A stretch of DNA of 64,000 nt from Thiohalocapsa sp. (GCF_022340605.1 NZ_JAJDNQ010000094.1:1-64000), one strand, 5' to 3'. Positions 1 to 10,800 are shown, numbered from the stretch's first letter. Made by a program: numbers and translations. Notes: a model not told the origin generated them from the letters alone.

Positions 1-1
1 G

Positions 2-3000
2 GGCGAGGGCAGCGGCAACGAGAACCTCGCCGGCGCTCACATCACCCTGGCCGCGAAGACCGGCATCGGCAGCGACGCCACCGCGGACGACGACATCGAC
101 ACCGCCGCCACCAGCTTGGACGCCAGCACCAGCGGCGCGGGTGGCATCTACATCGCCGAGTCCGATGCGCTCACGCTCGGCAATAGCGCCTCCGTCAGCG
201 CCGGCGCCGACCAAGACATCCAAGTCACCACCGGCGGCGTGCTGACCGTCGCAAAAAGCGTCATCACCACCGGCAGCGGCAGCATCACGCTCACCAGCGT
301 CGGCGCGCAGATCGTGAATGCGGCCGTCAGCGCCGGTGGCAACGCCAGCCTGAGCGGTGGCGATCAGACCATCAACGCCGCCGTCACGGCCGGTGAGGAA
401 GCCATCCTCACCAGTGGTGGCAGCCAGCGCATCAACGCCGGCATCGGCGCCGGCGCCGATGTGGTCCTGTCTGCGGCCAGCGGCATCACCCACACCGTGG
501 ACGGCAATGTCAGTGCCGGCAGTGTCATCAGGGCCGACGCCGGCAGCGGCGCGCTGACCATGGCCGATGGCACCGTCTACGACGCCGGCACCGATGCGAG
601 CCTCCGCGCGAGCGGCGACATCGCGCTGGGCCGCTTGCAGGCCGGTGGCGATATCAGCGTCACCAGCACTGGCGGCGCCATCAGCGACGCGAGCGCCGCC
701 GAGGGCAGCGGTAACGAAAACCTCGCCGGCGATCACATCACCGTCACTGCGAGGACCGGCATCGGCACCGGCACCGCGGCGGGCGACATCGACACGGCCG
801 CCACCAGCCTCGACGCGAGCACCACCGGCGCGGGAAGCATCTACATCGCCGAGACCGACGACCTTCAGCTCGGCAACGGCGCGGTCATTGCAACGGGTCA
901 AGGGGATCAGGACATCGAGGTCACCACCGGCGGCGCGCTTACGGTCGCCCGGGCGGTCACCACCATCGGCACCGGTGACATCGTGCTCGACAGCGGCGGT
1001 TCGCAGATCTTCAATCTCGCCGTCAGCGCGGGCAACGATGCCATCTTGAGCAGTGGCGGCGTTCAGATCGTCAACGCCGATGTGACGGCCGGGGGCGACG
1101 CGGACCTCACGAGCTGGCTCAGCCAGCGCATCGACGCCGACGTTCGGGCCGGCCGCAATGCCACCCTCGCCGCTGGCACCGGGATTACCCACACCGCGGC
1201 CGGCGACGTGACCGCCGGCAATGCCATCAGCGTTGACGCCGGCAGCGGTGCGCTGATCCTGGCCGACGGCACCCGCTACGATGCCGGCACCGCCGCAAGC
1301 CTGACGGCGACGGGGAACATCGCCCTTGGGCGCGTCATCGCCGGCACTGACATCGATGTCACCAGCAGTGCCGGCGCCATCACCGACAGCACGGCCGGCG
1401 AAGGCGCCGGCAGTGAAAACCTGGCCGGTGAGTACGTCTCCCTTGCCGCGAAGACCGGTATCGGTACCGGCATCGGGGCGGGCGAGATCGATACCGCCGC
1501 CACCACTCTGGATGCCCGCACCACCGGTGCGGGGGGCATCTACATTGCCGAGACCGACGCGCTGCAGCTCGGCGACGCCGCGGCTATTACCACCGGTCGA
1601 GCCGGCCAAGACATCGAGGTCACGACCGGCGGTGTGCTCACGGTCGCCCGCGCGGTCATCACCACCGGCACCGGCGACATCACTCTCGACAGCGGCGGCA
1701 CGCAGACCGTCGATGCCGTCGTCAGCGCGGGCAATGACGCCGTCCTGACGAGCGCCTGGGACCAGACCGTCAACGCCGCCCTGACGGCCGGCGGCGACGT
1801 CAGCCTCGCAAGCGGTGGCAGGCAGAGCGTCAACGCGGTCGTCAGCGCCGGCGGCAACGCCACCCTGACGGCCGTCAGGGGCATCACCCACGGTGCCGAC
1901 GGCGACGTGACGGCGGGCGGCGCCATCGCCGCGAACGCCGGCAGGGGCGCGCTGAGCATGGATGGTGGCACGCGCTATACCGCCGGCGAGGATGTGCAAC
2001 TGGCCGCGGCCGGTGACATCGTCGTGGGACGGGTGCAGGCCGGTACCGACATCGCCGCCACCAGCACGGGCGGCGCCATCTTCGACAGCAGCGCCGCCGA
2101 CGGCTGGGGCAACGAGAACTTCATCGGCGATGACCTGACGCTGCTCGCCGCCGACGGCATCGGCGCGCCTGGCTCGGGGGACATCGACACGGCGGTGAGC
2201 CGCATCGACGCGGTGACCGGCAGCGGGAACATCTACCTCGACGAGCGCGATGCCGTCACCTTCGGCTTCGACCGGGGCGTGCACACCGGCAACGGCGACA
2301 TCTACGGCAGCGCCGGCGGCACCATGACCATTGGCGCGCCGGTCACCGCCGAGGGCAGCGACATCCTGCTCGCGGCCGGCCGCGAGCTGCTCATCCTGGC
2401 CGATATCGGCACCGACAATGGCAACATCGAGCTGGATGCCGGCAGCAACATCCGCTCCATCGGCCCCGGCGTGATCAGCGCGTCGGTGAACGATGCCGGC
2501 AGCCTGGTGCTGCGCGCCGGCGGTGCCATCGGCGAGCAGGATGCGCCGATTCTCACGGACGTCGCCCTCCTCGCCGCCCTGGCCGACGGTGGCGGCGTCT
2601 ACATCGACCAGATCGATGGCGTGCAGGACAACCTGGAAATCGGGCTCACCACGGGGCCGTCACTACTGGCGGGCATCACCGCCAATGACGGCGATATCGA
2701 GATCCGCACCCTGGGCGACGGCTCGCCGGAGGACTATGGCCGGCTCGACGTCAACGAGGCGGTCCGCGTCATCGGCATCGGCGACATCCTGCTGGTGACC
2801 GAAGGCCTGAACAGCGACATCTTCGTCGACGCCATCATCAGCACCGACAGCGGCACCATCACGCTGGATGCCGGACGCCGTGTGGTGTCCACCTATGACC
2901 TCGGCAACGTCCTGATCCAGAGCCAGGTGGACGAGCTGGCCACCGCCGTGGACTCCACCCTGAGCCTGTCCCGCTACTTCAGCGACTCGATGGCGGAGGC

Positions 3001-3115
3001 CTATGCCATCCCGGACTACGGCGACGACGAGGAGGACATCCTGTTCCTGAGCGACGCGAACGAGTCGCTCTGGGGGCCGGCACAAAACACCAACGACGTG
3101 GACGCAACAGACTGA
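2..3115 (+). CDS. Filamentous-haemagglutinin-like repeat protein, 3' part
   Basis: The reading frame is open to the left edge, so the true start and any signal peptide or secretion domain lie outside the window. The visible 1037 codons are rich in Gly, Ala, Thr, Asp and Ser and low in Lys and Cys, as expected for a secreted beta-helix. A unit of about 233 residues recurs: its marker 'ENLAG' is encoded near positions 20, 716 and 1415, with a diverged copy (ENFIG) near 2114. Each unit contains shorter repeats of about 20 residues of the form 'GG.Q..NA.V.AG.DA.L'. The last 300 residues are non-repetitive and acidic. A CHAT lipoprotein follows after 16 bp, so the two are probably co-transcribed. 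By analogy this is the exported partner of a two-partner secretion system, with the FhaC-type transporter expected upstream; that part is inferred. Confidence 0.8.
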   Translation, partial: GEGSGNENLAGAHITLAAKTGIGSDATADDDIDTAATSLDASTSGAGGIYIAESDALTLGNSASVSAGADQDIQVTTGGVLTVAKSVITTGSGSITLTSVGAQIVNAAVSAGGNASLSGGDQTINAAVTAGEEAILTSGGSQRINAGIGAGADVVLSAASGITHTVDGNVSAGSVIRADAGSGALTMADGTVYDAGTDASLRASGDIALGRLQAGGDISVTSTGGAISDASAAEGSGNENLAGDHITVTARTGIGTGTAAGDIDTAATSLDASTTGAGSIYIAETDDLQLGNGAVIATGQGDQDIEVTTGGALTVARAVTTIGTGDIVLDSGGSQIFNLAVSAGNDAILSSGGVQIVNADVTAGGDADLTSWLSQRIDADVRAGRNATLAAGTGITHTAAGDVTAGNAISVDAGSGALILADGTRYDAGTAASLTATGNIALGRVIAGTDIDVTSSAGAITDSTAGEGAGSENLAGEYVSLAAKTGIGTGIGAGEIDTAATTLDARTTGAGGIYIAETDALQLGDAAAITTGRAGQDIEVTTGGVLTVARAVITTGTGDITLDSGGTQTVDAVVSAGNDAVLTSAWDQTVNAALTAGGDVSLASGGRQSVNAVVSAGGNATLTAVRGITHGADGDVTAGGAIAANAGRGALSMDGGTRYTAGEDVQLAAAGDIVVGRVQAGTDIAATSTGGAIFDSSAADGWGNENFIGDDLTLLAADGIGAPGSGDIDTAVSRIDAVTGSGNIYLDERDAVTFGFDRGVHTGNGDIYGSAGGTMTIGAPVTAEGSDILLAAGRELLILADIGTDNGNIELDAGSNIRSIGPGVISASVNDAGSLVLRAGGAIGEQDAPILTDVALLAALADGGGVYIDQIDGVQDNLEIGLTTGPSLLAGITANDGDIEIRTLGDGSPEDYGRLDVNEAVRVIGIGDILLVTEGLNSDIFVDAIISTDSGTITLDAGRRVVSTYDLGNVLIQSQVDELATAVDSTLSLSRYFSDSMAEAYAIPDYGDDEEDILFLSDANESLWGPAQNTNDVDATD

Positions 3116-3131
3116 GGAGCGGAGCGCGACA

Positions 3132-6100
3132 ATGACTGACGGGTCGATCTGGAACCGCCATTCGGGCGGTCGCGGAGCTCAGCCTGGGCAAGTAGTGGCA
3201 CGTGCCGACTGGCGGCTGGCGGCGGGCGGTGCCGCGGCAGCGGTGGTCGCGGTGGCGCTGGTGGCCTGCACGGCGACGCCGGTGGGCGAGGATGTGACCG
3301 ACGTGGTGCTCGACGTGGGCGAGAACCACGCGGGCGATGCCTGCACCCTGGTTGGGCGCGTCGCCCCGGAAAAGATCGCCGAGGCGGGGGCCAGGTACTA
3401 CAACCTGCAATGCGGCCGCTGGGAGCAGCCGAGCGGGTCTTTGTTTGTCACCAAGGCCAGCGCCGGATCGCCCGAGACCCTGGTGCGCGGCGGCTGGTGG
3501 CGCACCCGTCTGGAGCAGTTCCTCAACTGTGATGCGCCCACCGACACCTCGGTGCTGGGCGGCGTCTCCGCACTCGCGATGGACTGCAACCTGATCAAAG
3601 GCGGGTGGGCTTTTCAGACGCTGGCGGTGCAGATCGGCGATAGCGTGTATCTCGCTGACAGCATCCCCGGTGCCTTCGGCCCCATGGAGCAGGCCATCGG
3701 GGCACTGAGCGGGCGCCGTTCGGCGAACGAGCTCGGCGGCAGCGAGTCCGAGGAGCTGCGCCGGCTGCAGAGCCGGCTGGCCGGGGCGGACTTCGACATC
3801 GGCGACCTCACCCAGTACAACGACCTGCGCCGCCTCGCCCGCTACCACAACCGCCGCGGCGAGTACGCGCTGGCCGAACAGCAGTACCGGCGCGCGCTGG
3901 AGGTTGCCGAGCGCGATCGCCCGGGGCAGGTGGCCTTTCTGTCCATGCACATCGCGCTGGAGCTCAGTAACCAGCGCAAGTTCGCCGCCGCGGACGCGAT
4001 GTTCGACCAGGCCGAGGCGGCGCTGTCCAACTCCGACAACGTGGGGCTCGACCAGGCGCGCCTGCTCGGCTACCGCTCCATGCACCTGGCCAATCAGCGG
4101 CACAACCGCGAGGCGGCGGCGCTCGCCGAGCAGGCCACCGAGCTGTTCCAGGTGCAGGGCTACGGCGGCGGCACCGGCGAATACGATCTCACCGCTGGGC
4201 ACGAGTTCACCGCGGCCTCGGGGCTGCTGATGGCCACCACCGGCGCCGACCTGGTGCGCAGCGACGATGCCAACGCCTGGGCCAACTCGGTCAAGAGCAG
4301 CATGGTGGAGACCCGGACCCTGCTCAACCAGGGGCGCGTCGATGCCGCCGAGACCAAGCTCCGCTCGGCCCGCCAGCTCTACGCCGTCAACCCCCAGGCA
4401 CCGCGGAGCTGGGCGGTGCAGTTGGATGTGCTGGGCGCGGAGATCGCCGAGCAGCGCGGCCAATTGGGCAAGGCGGAGCGGCTCTTGCGCGCCGCCGTCA
4501 ATACCGACCGGAGCCTGGTGAGCCGCACCCGCAGCGGCGGGCTCGCCTGGCTCGCGCTCGGGCGCATCGATGCCCGCCAGGGCAAGGACAGCCAGGCGCT
4601 GAAGGCATTCCGCGAGGGCTTCGCCATCTTCGCCGAGCAGGGCGGCAGCGTCGATCTGGATGAAGCGATGCCGTACTTCCGCATCGGCGCCAAGCGTGGC
4701 GGCAAGGCGTTGGCGAAGGAGCTGTTCGAGGCCGCGCAGCTCGTCAGCAGCGCCACCGTGAACCAGCAGATCGCGCAGGTGACTGCCCGGCTGGAGTCCG
4801 GCGATCAGGACGTGAGCAAGCTCATTCGACAGATCCAGGACGCACAGCGCGAGCGCGAGCGCATCAGCGAGCAGCTCGACGTGGCCGGCGCCGCCAATGC
4901 CCCCGGCGCGGAGGCGCTGCGGCAGCGTTGGGAGCAGGTCAACGCGGACCTGCGCGACCTGGAGCTCCAGGTCCAGACCGCCTCGCCGCAGTACAACCAG
5001 TTGGTGTTGTTCGAGCCGGTGCCGGCGGAGCAGGTGCAGCGCAGCCTGCATGCCGGCGAAGGGCTGTCGCAGTTCCTGATCGGCAACGAGGGCAGCGTTG
5101 GCTTTCTGCTCGGTCCGGACGACATTCAGGTCTACCCGGTCGAGCTCAGTCGCGCCGATGTGCACGACGCGGTCAGCGCCCTGCGCTTCGCGGTGGAAGA
5201 CCCGGAGATTCCGCCGTACCCGGTGGACAAGGCGCACAAGCTCTATCTCGAGCTGTATGGCCCGGTGCTGAAGCAGCTCGACTCGGGCAACATGCGGGAC
5301 TTGGTGACCATCCCCTCCGGCGACCTGCTGAGCCTGCCGTTCGGCATGCTCGTCGTCGAGCCGGGACCGGTGTCTGAATTCGACTACTCCGGCGTGACCT
5401 TCATGGTCGCCCGCCACGCACTCACGCTGGCGCCGGCGGTGCAGTCGTTCGTGAGCCTGCGCGAGACCAAGCCGTCCCGGGCGCCCTATCCCTTCCTCGG
5501 ATTCGGCGATCCGATTCCGGGCGGCAACGCCGCGGCGGTGCTGCAGGGCGCGGACATGCCGCGCTCGGCGGAGTGCCGGCAGGAGGCCGGGCTCATCGCC
5601 CACTTCGCCCCCTTGCCCGACACCGCCTACGAGATCGAGGAGAGCGCCAAGGCGTTGGGGGCGGGGCGCGGCAGCGTGGTGCTGGGGCGCGCCTTCACCG
5701 AGCCCGCGGTGAAACGGGCCCCGCTCGACCGCTATCGCATCGTCTCCTTCGCGACGCACGGCCTGCTGCCCAGCAAGCTCGACTGCCTGTCGGACGCCGC
5801 GCTGGTTACCACGCCGGTGCGGGGCAAGGGGCCGGCCGCCGACGGCCTGCTGCAGGCGAGTGAGGTGGCGGCGGACCTGAAGATGGATGCGAACCTGGTG
5901 GTGCTGTCCGCCTGCGATACGGGCGGCGGTGGCGCCAGCGGCGAGGCCTTGTCCGGCCTGGCGCGTACCTTCTTCTTTGCCGGCGCACGCAACCTGCTGG
6001 TGAGCCATTGGGAGGTGCCGTCGGTCGCCACAACCCAGCTCCTGGTGCGCTCATTCCGCAAGCTCTCGACGCCGGGCGTGACGGCGGCCGAGGCGCTGCG

Positions 6101-6188
6101 CGAGAGTCAGATGGAGCTCATCCAAGAGGGCGTGCTTTCACACCCGAAGGCCTGGGCCGGCTTCACGCTGGTGGGGCACGGCGGCTGA
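3132..6188 (+). CDS. TPR-CHAT domain lipoprotein (caspase-like protease)
   Basis: This 1018-residue protein has a hydrophobic N-terminal segment ending in the lipobox LVAC (Cys46), so it is probably a lipoprotein. A GTG at 3195 would give a more compact signal peptide and is an alternative start. TPR-like helical repeats occupy about residues 220-500, followed by a coiled-coil stretch near 555-615. The C-terminal CHAT domain carries the caspase-type dyad: His876 in 'FATHG' and Cys928 in 'LSACDTG'. CHAT domains are caspase-fold proteases, often with TPR or WD40 partner-sensing regions. The ribosome-binding site 'aggag' overlaps the stop region of the upstream repeat protein, which points to coupled expression. 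Its substrate is unknown; the adjacent exported repeat protein is the obvious candidate. Confidence 0.88.
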   Translation: MTDGSIWNRHSGGRGAQPGQVVARADWRLAAGGAAAAVVAVALVACTATPVGEDVTDVVLDVGENHAGDACTLVGRVAPEKIAEAGARYYNLQCGRWEQPSGSLFVTKASAGSPETLVRGGWWRTRLEQFLNCDAPTDTSVLGGVSALAMDCNLIKGGWAFQTLAVQIGDSVYLADSIPGAFGPMEQAIGALSGRRSANELGGSESEELRRLQSRLAGADFDIGDLTQYNDLRRLARYHNRRGEYALAEQQYRRALEVAERDRPGQVAFLSMHIALELSNQRKFAAADAMFDQAEAALSNSDNVGLDQARLLGYRSMHLANQRHNREAAALAEQATELFQVQGYGGGTGEYDLTAGHEFTAASGLLMATTGADLVRSDDANAWANSVKSSMVETRTLLNQGRVDAAETKLRSARQLYAVNPQAPRSWAVQLDVLGAEIAEQRGQLGKAERLLRAAVNTDRSLVSRTRSGGLAWLALGRIDARQGKDSQALKAFREGFAIFAEQGGSVDLDEAMPYFRIGAKRGGKALAKELFEAAQLVSSATVNQQIAQVTARLESGDQDVSKLIRQIQDAQRERERISEQLDVAGAANAPGAEALRQRWEQVNADLRDLELQVQTASPQYNQLVLFEPVPAEQVQRSLHAGEGLSQFLIGNEGSVGFLLGPDDIQVYPVELSRADVHDAVSALRFAVEDPEIPPYPVDKAHKLYLELYGPVLKQLDSGNMRDLVTIPSGDLLSLPFGMLVVEPGPVSEFDYSGVTFMVARHALTLAPAVQSFVSLRETKPSRAPYPFLGFGDPIPGGNAAAVLQGADMPRSAECRQEAGLIAHFAPLPDTAYEIEESAKALGAGRGSVVLGRAFTEPAVKRAPLDRYRIVSFATHGLLPSKLDCLSDAALVTTPVRGKGPAADGLLQASEVAADLKMDANLVVLSACDTGGGGASGEALSGLARTFFFAGARNLLVSHWEVPSVATTQLLVRSFRKLSTPGVTAAEALRESQMELIQEGVLSHPKAWAGFTLVGHGG

Positions 6189-6268
6189 GGCGCCGGCGGT
6201 CGAAGAGGCACCGCGGTAGATCGGGCTGAGCGGTCGCGAAGCCCGACGCGGACGTCGGGTAGCCCGCG

Positions 6269-6622
6269 CTAGTTCAGCCCTCGCGCGCCCTTGAGTTTGG
6301 CATTGGTCAGGTCCGCGCCCTTGAGCTTGGCCTTGCGCAGGTCGGCATCGCTGAGGTCCGCGTCGCGCAGGTCGCTGCCGCGCAGGTCGGCCTGCCGCAG
6401 CCGGGCGCCGTGGAGGTTGGCGCCGCGCAGGTCGGAATTGCGCAGGTTGGCGCCGTTGAGGTGCGCATCGTGCAGGTCCGCGCCGCTCAGTGCGAGGCCG
6501 CTCAGGTCCTTGTCGTCGAGGTCGACGCCGCCCTTGCCCTTCTTGCGGCGCTCCTTGACCCACTGGTTGAAGGCGTCGATGTCGCCTGCTTTCAATAGCT
6601 CAACGGCCTTTTTCGTTGCCAC
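6269..6622 (-). CDS. Pentapeptide-repeat protein
   Basis: This 117-residue protein is dominated by tandem pentapeptides of the A(D/N)Lxx type (for example GADLH, GANLR, QADLR, DADLS, GADLT) over roughly residues 45-110, which predicts a right-handed quadrilateral beta-helix. The N-terminal 40 residues are charged and helical ('AVELLKAGDIDAFNQW'). I chose the GTG at 6622 because 'gagg' lies 7 bases upstream and the homology-like region begins there; a longer frame to 6703 exists but adds unlikely sequence. It is divergent from the zinc peptidase gene. No catalytic residues are visible. Members of this fold act as protein-interaction scaffolds or gyrase-protecting DNA mimics, but nothing here identifies the role. 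Confidence 0.8.
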   Translation of the reverse strand: MATKKAVELLKAGDIDAFNQWVKERRKKGKGGVDLDDKDLSGLALSGADLHDAHLNGANLRNSDLRGANLHGARLRQADLRGSDLRDADLSDADLRKAKLKGADLTNAKLKGARGLN

Positions 6623-6758
6623 TTGCGCGCCTCGGGCAGCCTTCCACGGAGTGGTGGGGCAAGCGTAACAGACGCTGCCGCCCGGGAGGGTGCCAGTGGT
6701 CAAGGCCGCAGCCGGCCTCTATGCTTGCGCCCATGCCGAGCATCCCGGGAGCAGACGC

Positions 6759-7718
6759 ATGCATCCGCTCGTGATCGTCGTGCCGGTGCTGGGGGCCGTG
6801 GTCGCCCCGCGCTGGTGGGCGAAGGCGCAACTGCGCCGGTTCGACGTGGAAGACGACGCCTTTCTGCCCGCCGACGAGCTGGCCCGGCGCCTGCTGGACC
6901 GCCACGGCCTGACCCTGGTGCCGGTCGAGGTCACGGACTTGGGTGACCACTACGACCCGCGCGCCAAGGCGGTGCGCCTGAACCGGGCGCACTTCCACCG
7001 CAGCAGCCTGAGCGCGGCCACCGCCGCCGCCCACGAGGTGGGCCACGCGTTGCAGGATGCCTCCGGCGACTGGACCTTCCGTGTGCATCACTGGCTGGCG
7101 CGGGTGGCGCAGGTGACCACCGGCGTCGGCACCGTGCTGCTGGTGGCGGTGCCGGCGGCGGCCATCGCGTCGCAGACGCCGGCGCCGCCGCGGGTGCTGA
7201 GTCTGGCGGCCGTGGCCATGCTCGGCACCGGCCTCGTGGCGCAGCTCGCTGCGCTGCCGTCAGAGCTGGATGCGAGCCTCACCCGCGCGCTGCCGTTGCT
7301 GCGGGACAGTTGCTTGTCCGATACGCAGCTGCGCGACGCGCGGCGCATCCTGCTCGCCTGCTCGCTCACCTACCTCGCCTCCGCGGCAGTGCCGGCGCTG
7401 GCGCTCTGGCCGATTCTCGGCGCCCCACTGCGGTCCGCCGTGATGCCCGGGCTGATGGCGCCGGGGCCGGCCATGCTCGCGGCTTCCCGCACCGCGCGCG
7501 GGAGGAAGCGTCGTGCCCCGGCTCGTCCGGCTCCACCGCAGCGAGAGCGGCCGCGATCGGGTGTGTGGCGGGCCGCGCCGAGCGCGCCGGCGGCAACGCT
7601 CCGCGCCGGAGCCGAGACCCGGGCGGTCCAGGGCTCCCTCGCGCGCCGCTACGGCCTGCTGCGCGCCGTGGCCCGTCCGCTGGTGTGCGGCTGGCTGCGC
7701 GCGACCGGCGACTACTGA
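6759..7718 (+). CDS. YugP-type membrane zinc metallopeptidase
   Basis: This 319-residue protein carries the zincin motif HEVGH at residues 92-96, preceded by 'TAAA' as in the YugP (DUF2265-like) family of neutral zinc metallopeptidases. An N-terminal hydrophobic segment (residues 3-15) and two to three further hydrophobic segments after the motif (about 115-145 and 205-245) fit a membrane peptidase. The last 75 residues are Arg/Ala/Pro-rich and not conserved in character. The ATG at 6759 has 'gggag' upstream. It is a stand-alone gene, followed 158 bp later by the P-type ATPase on the same strand. The substrate is unknown. Confidence 0.75.
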   Translation: MHPLVIVVPVLGAVVAPRWWAKAQLRRFDVEDDAFLPADELARRLLDRHGLTLVPVEVTDLGDHYDPRAKAVRLNRAHFHRSSLSAATAAAHEVGHALQDASGDWTFRVHHWLARVAQVTTGVGTVLLVAVPAAAIASQTPAPPRVLSLAAVAMLGTGLVAQLAALPSELDASLTRALPLLRDSCLSDTQLRDARRILLACSLTYLASAAVPALALWPILGAPLRSAVMPGLMAPGPAMLAASRTARGRKRRAPARPAPPQRERPRSGVWRAAPSAPAATLRAGAETRAVQGSLARRYGLLRAVARPLVCGWLRATGDY

Positions 7719-7876
7719 CCGAGCCGGGCGGCACATTTCATGACAGCCGCGCCGTCGTCGTCACGATTTCTCCACAAGAACGGCGCAGTTGACGTCGTCT
7801 GCGCTGGAGATGCCTACCAGTCTCCCGTCGCTGCCGAGTCTGGCGCACGGGGCGCTGCACCATCGACGAGGAGCTC

Positions 7877-10800
7877 ATGGCCGACTCAGCCCAGCCGCTG
7901 ACCGCCACCGCCCGCGTGCTGCCGGTGCACACGCGCTGCCGCGATCGCGTGCGGCTGGAAGTGCGCGGGCTGTACCGGATGCCGGCGCTGAAGCGGCGGC
8001 TGGAAGGGTCCCTGGCGGCGATCGGCGAGATCGACCGGGTCTCGGCCAGCACCGCGACGGGGCGGCTCCTGGTGTGCTTCTCTGCGCCCATGACGCTGCC
8101 GCGGTTGCTGGCGCTGGTGGAGGACGTGCTGGGCGATCGGCCGATGCGTCGACGGCGGCCGGCGCTGCGCGGTTACCCCCGCAGCCGCGCGCTGGCATCC
8201 GTTGCGGCGCTGTTGCGCGGCCTCGGCCGATTGCTGGCGCCGACCTTCCCGCGACGGGCGGCCTGCGTGCTATCAGGCGTGCTGCCCGGCGGGGCGCCGG
8301 CGGTGCAGACGCGCCAGGTGGAGCCGCAGCCCATTCGTGCCTGGTTCGCGATGGCATTCGCCGACGTGGAGCGGGTGCTGGCCAGCTCGGCGGAGACCGG
8401 ACTCACGCCAGAGGCGGTCGGCGAGCGCCTGCGCCGCTTTGGCGAGAACGCGCTGACGGCCGCCGAGAAGCGCTCCGACATCGCCATCTTCCTCGGCCAG
8501 TTCAACAGCCTGCCGGTGGCGCTGTTGGGCGTGTCCGCCGGGGTCGCGGTGGCCACCGGCGGGTTGCTGGATGCGGCGGTGATCCTGGGCGTGGTGATGA
8601 TCAACGGCGCCATCGGCTTCGTCACCGAGCGCCAGGCGGAGCGCACCATCGAGTCCCTGACCCAGACCGGCGTGCGCGCCGTGAAGGCGCTGCGCGCCGG
8701 CGAGGCGGTGGCCGTGCCGGTGGAGCAGATCGTGCCCGGGGACGTGCTGCTGCTGGCGCCGGGGGATTACGTCGCCGCCGACGTGCGCCTGTTGCGCTGC
8801 CATCGCCTCAGCGTGGACGAGTCCGCGCTCACCGGCGAGAGCATGCCGGTGAGCAAGAATCATGAGTACCAGGCCAAGCCCGACACGCCGCTGGGCGACC
8901 GCCGCAACATGGCCTACATGGGCACGCATGTGACCGGTGGGAATGGCCGCGGGCTGGTGGTGGCCACGGCGGCGGCGACGGAGCTCGGCCAGATCCAGAC
9001 CATGGTGGGCGAGGCCGAGTCGCCGGAGACGCCCATGCAGAAGCAGCTCGGGCGCATGGGCACGCAGTTGGCGCTGCTCTCCGGCGGGGTCTGCGCGGGC
9101 GTCTTCGGCGTCGGCGTGCTCCGCGGCCTCGCCTGGCTGGAGATGCTGAAGGCGTCCGTGTCGCTGGCCGTCGCCGCGGTGCCGGAAGGCCTGCCGGCGG
9201 TGGCGACGACGACGCTCGCCATGGGCATCAACGACATGCGCCGGCGCAACGTCGCGGTGCGGCATCTCGACGCGGTGGAGACGCTGGGCTCGGTGCAGGT
9301 GTTCTGCATGGACAAAACCGGCACGCTCACCATGAACCGCATGGCCGTGGTGGCACTCTACAGCGGCGGCATACGGCTCAAGGTGGCCGCCCACAAGGTC
9401 ACCGACGCCGACGGCCGCTTCGTGGACCCGCTGACACGCGACGAGCTGGTGCGGCTTATGCAAGTGGTCTCGCTCTGCAGCGAAGCCGAGGTCAAGGGCG
9501 TGCCCGGCAAGTGGCAGTTCGACGGCTCGCCCACGGAGAATGCGCTGGTGGAGTTGGCGGTGGAGGCGGGCATCGACGTGCCGGCGCTGCGTGCCGAGCG
9601 CCCGCGGCTCAAGACCCGCTACCGCGCCGAGGGCCGGCCCTACATGTCGAGCCTGCACCCGTACAAGGATGGCAAGCACCTGCTGGCGGTGAAGGGCAGC
9701 CCGGAGGAGGTGCTGGGCCTGTGCGACAGCATGCTGCGCGACGGCCGCGAGGTGCCGCTCGACGACACCCTGCGCGCCGAGATCGTCAACGAGAACCAGC
9801 GCATGGCGGGCCAGGCCCTGCGCGTGCTCGGCGCCGCCTACCGGGAGTTGGACGACGGCACGATGCCCGCCAGGACCGCCGGGCTCTGCTGGCTGGGCCT
9901 CGCCGGCATGGCGGACCCGATGCGCCCCGGCATGGACCAGCTCATCGCCGAGTATCACGCTGCCGGCATCGAGACCATCATGATCACCGGTGACCAGAGC
10001 GCGACGGCCTACGCCATCGGCAAGGAGCTGGGCCTGTCCGGCGACAAGCCGCTGCAGGTGCTGGAGTCCGCCAAGCTGGAGGACATGGACGCCGACCTTC
10101 TGGCGGGCCTGGTGCGCAACGTGCACGTGTTCGCGCGGGTGAGCCCGGCGCACAAGCTCAAGATCGTCCGTGCCCTGCAGGAGGCGGGCATGGTGGTGGC
10201 CATGACCGGCGACGGCATCAACGACGGTCCGGCGCTCAAGGCTGCCGACATCGGTGTGGCCATGGGCGAGAGCGGCACCAACGTCGCCCGCGAGGTCTCG
10301 GACGTCGTGCTGGAGGACGACAACCTGCACACCATGACCATCGCCGTGGCGCAGGGACGGACCATCTACAACAACATCCGCAAGATGATCCACTTCATGG
10401 TGTCCACCAATCTCACCGAGATCGAGGTGATGCTGGCCGGCGTCGTGCTCGGCTGGGGCGAGACCATGAACCCGATGCAGCTCCTGTGGATCAATCTGGT
10501 GACGGACATCTTCCCGGGTCTGGCGCTGTCCATGGAGCCCGCGGAGCCGGACATCCTCGATCGCCCGCCGCGGGACCCGGAGGAGCCCATCATCACCCGC
10601 GCGGACTTCAAGCGCATGGCCTTCGAGTCCGGCGCCATCGGCCTCGGCACCATGGGCGCCTTCCTCTACGGCCTGCGCAAGTATGGCCTGGGAACCGGCC
10701 CCAGCACGCTCGCCTTCAACACCCTGGTGCTGAACGAGCTGGCCCATGCGCTCAGCTCCCGCAGCCGGTTCCGCAACGTCTTCGGCGGCGAGAAGCTCAC

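Noticed and set aside
2979-6008. 1009-codon open frame opposite the CHAT gene
   Set aside because: Arg/Gln/Leu/His-rich composition typical of a GC-rich antisense frame; the plus strand encodes a clear TPR-CHAT protein.
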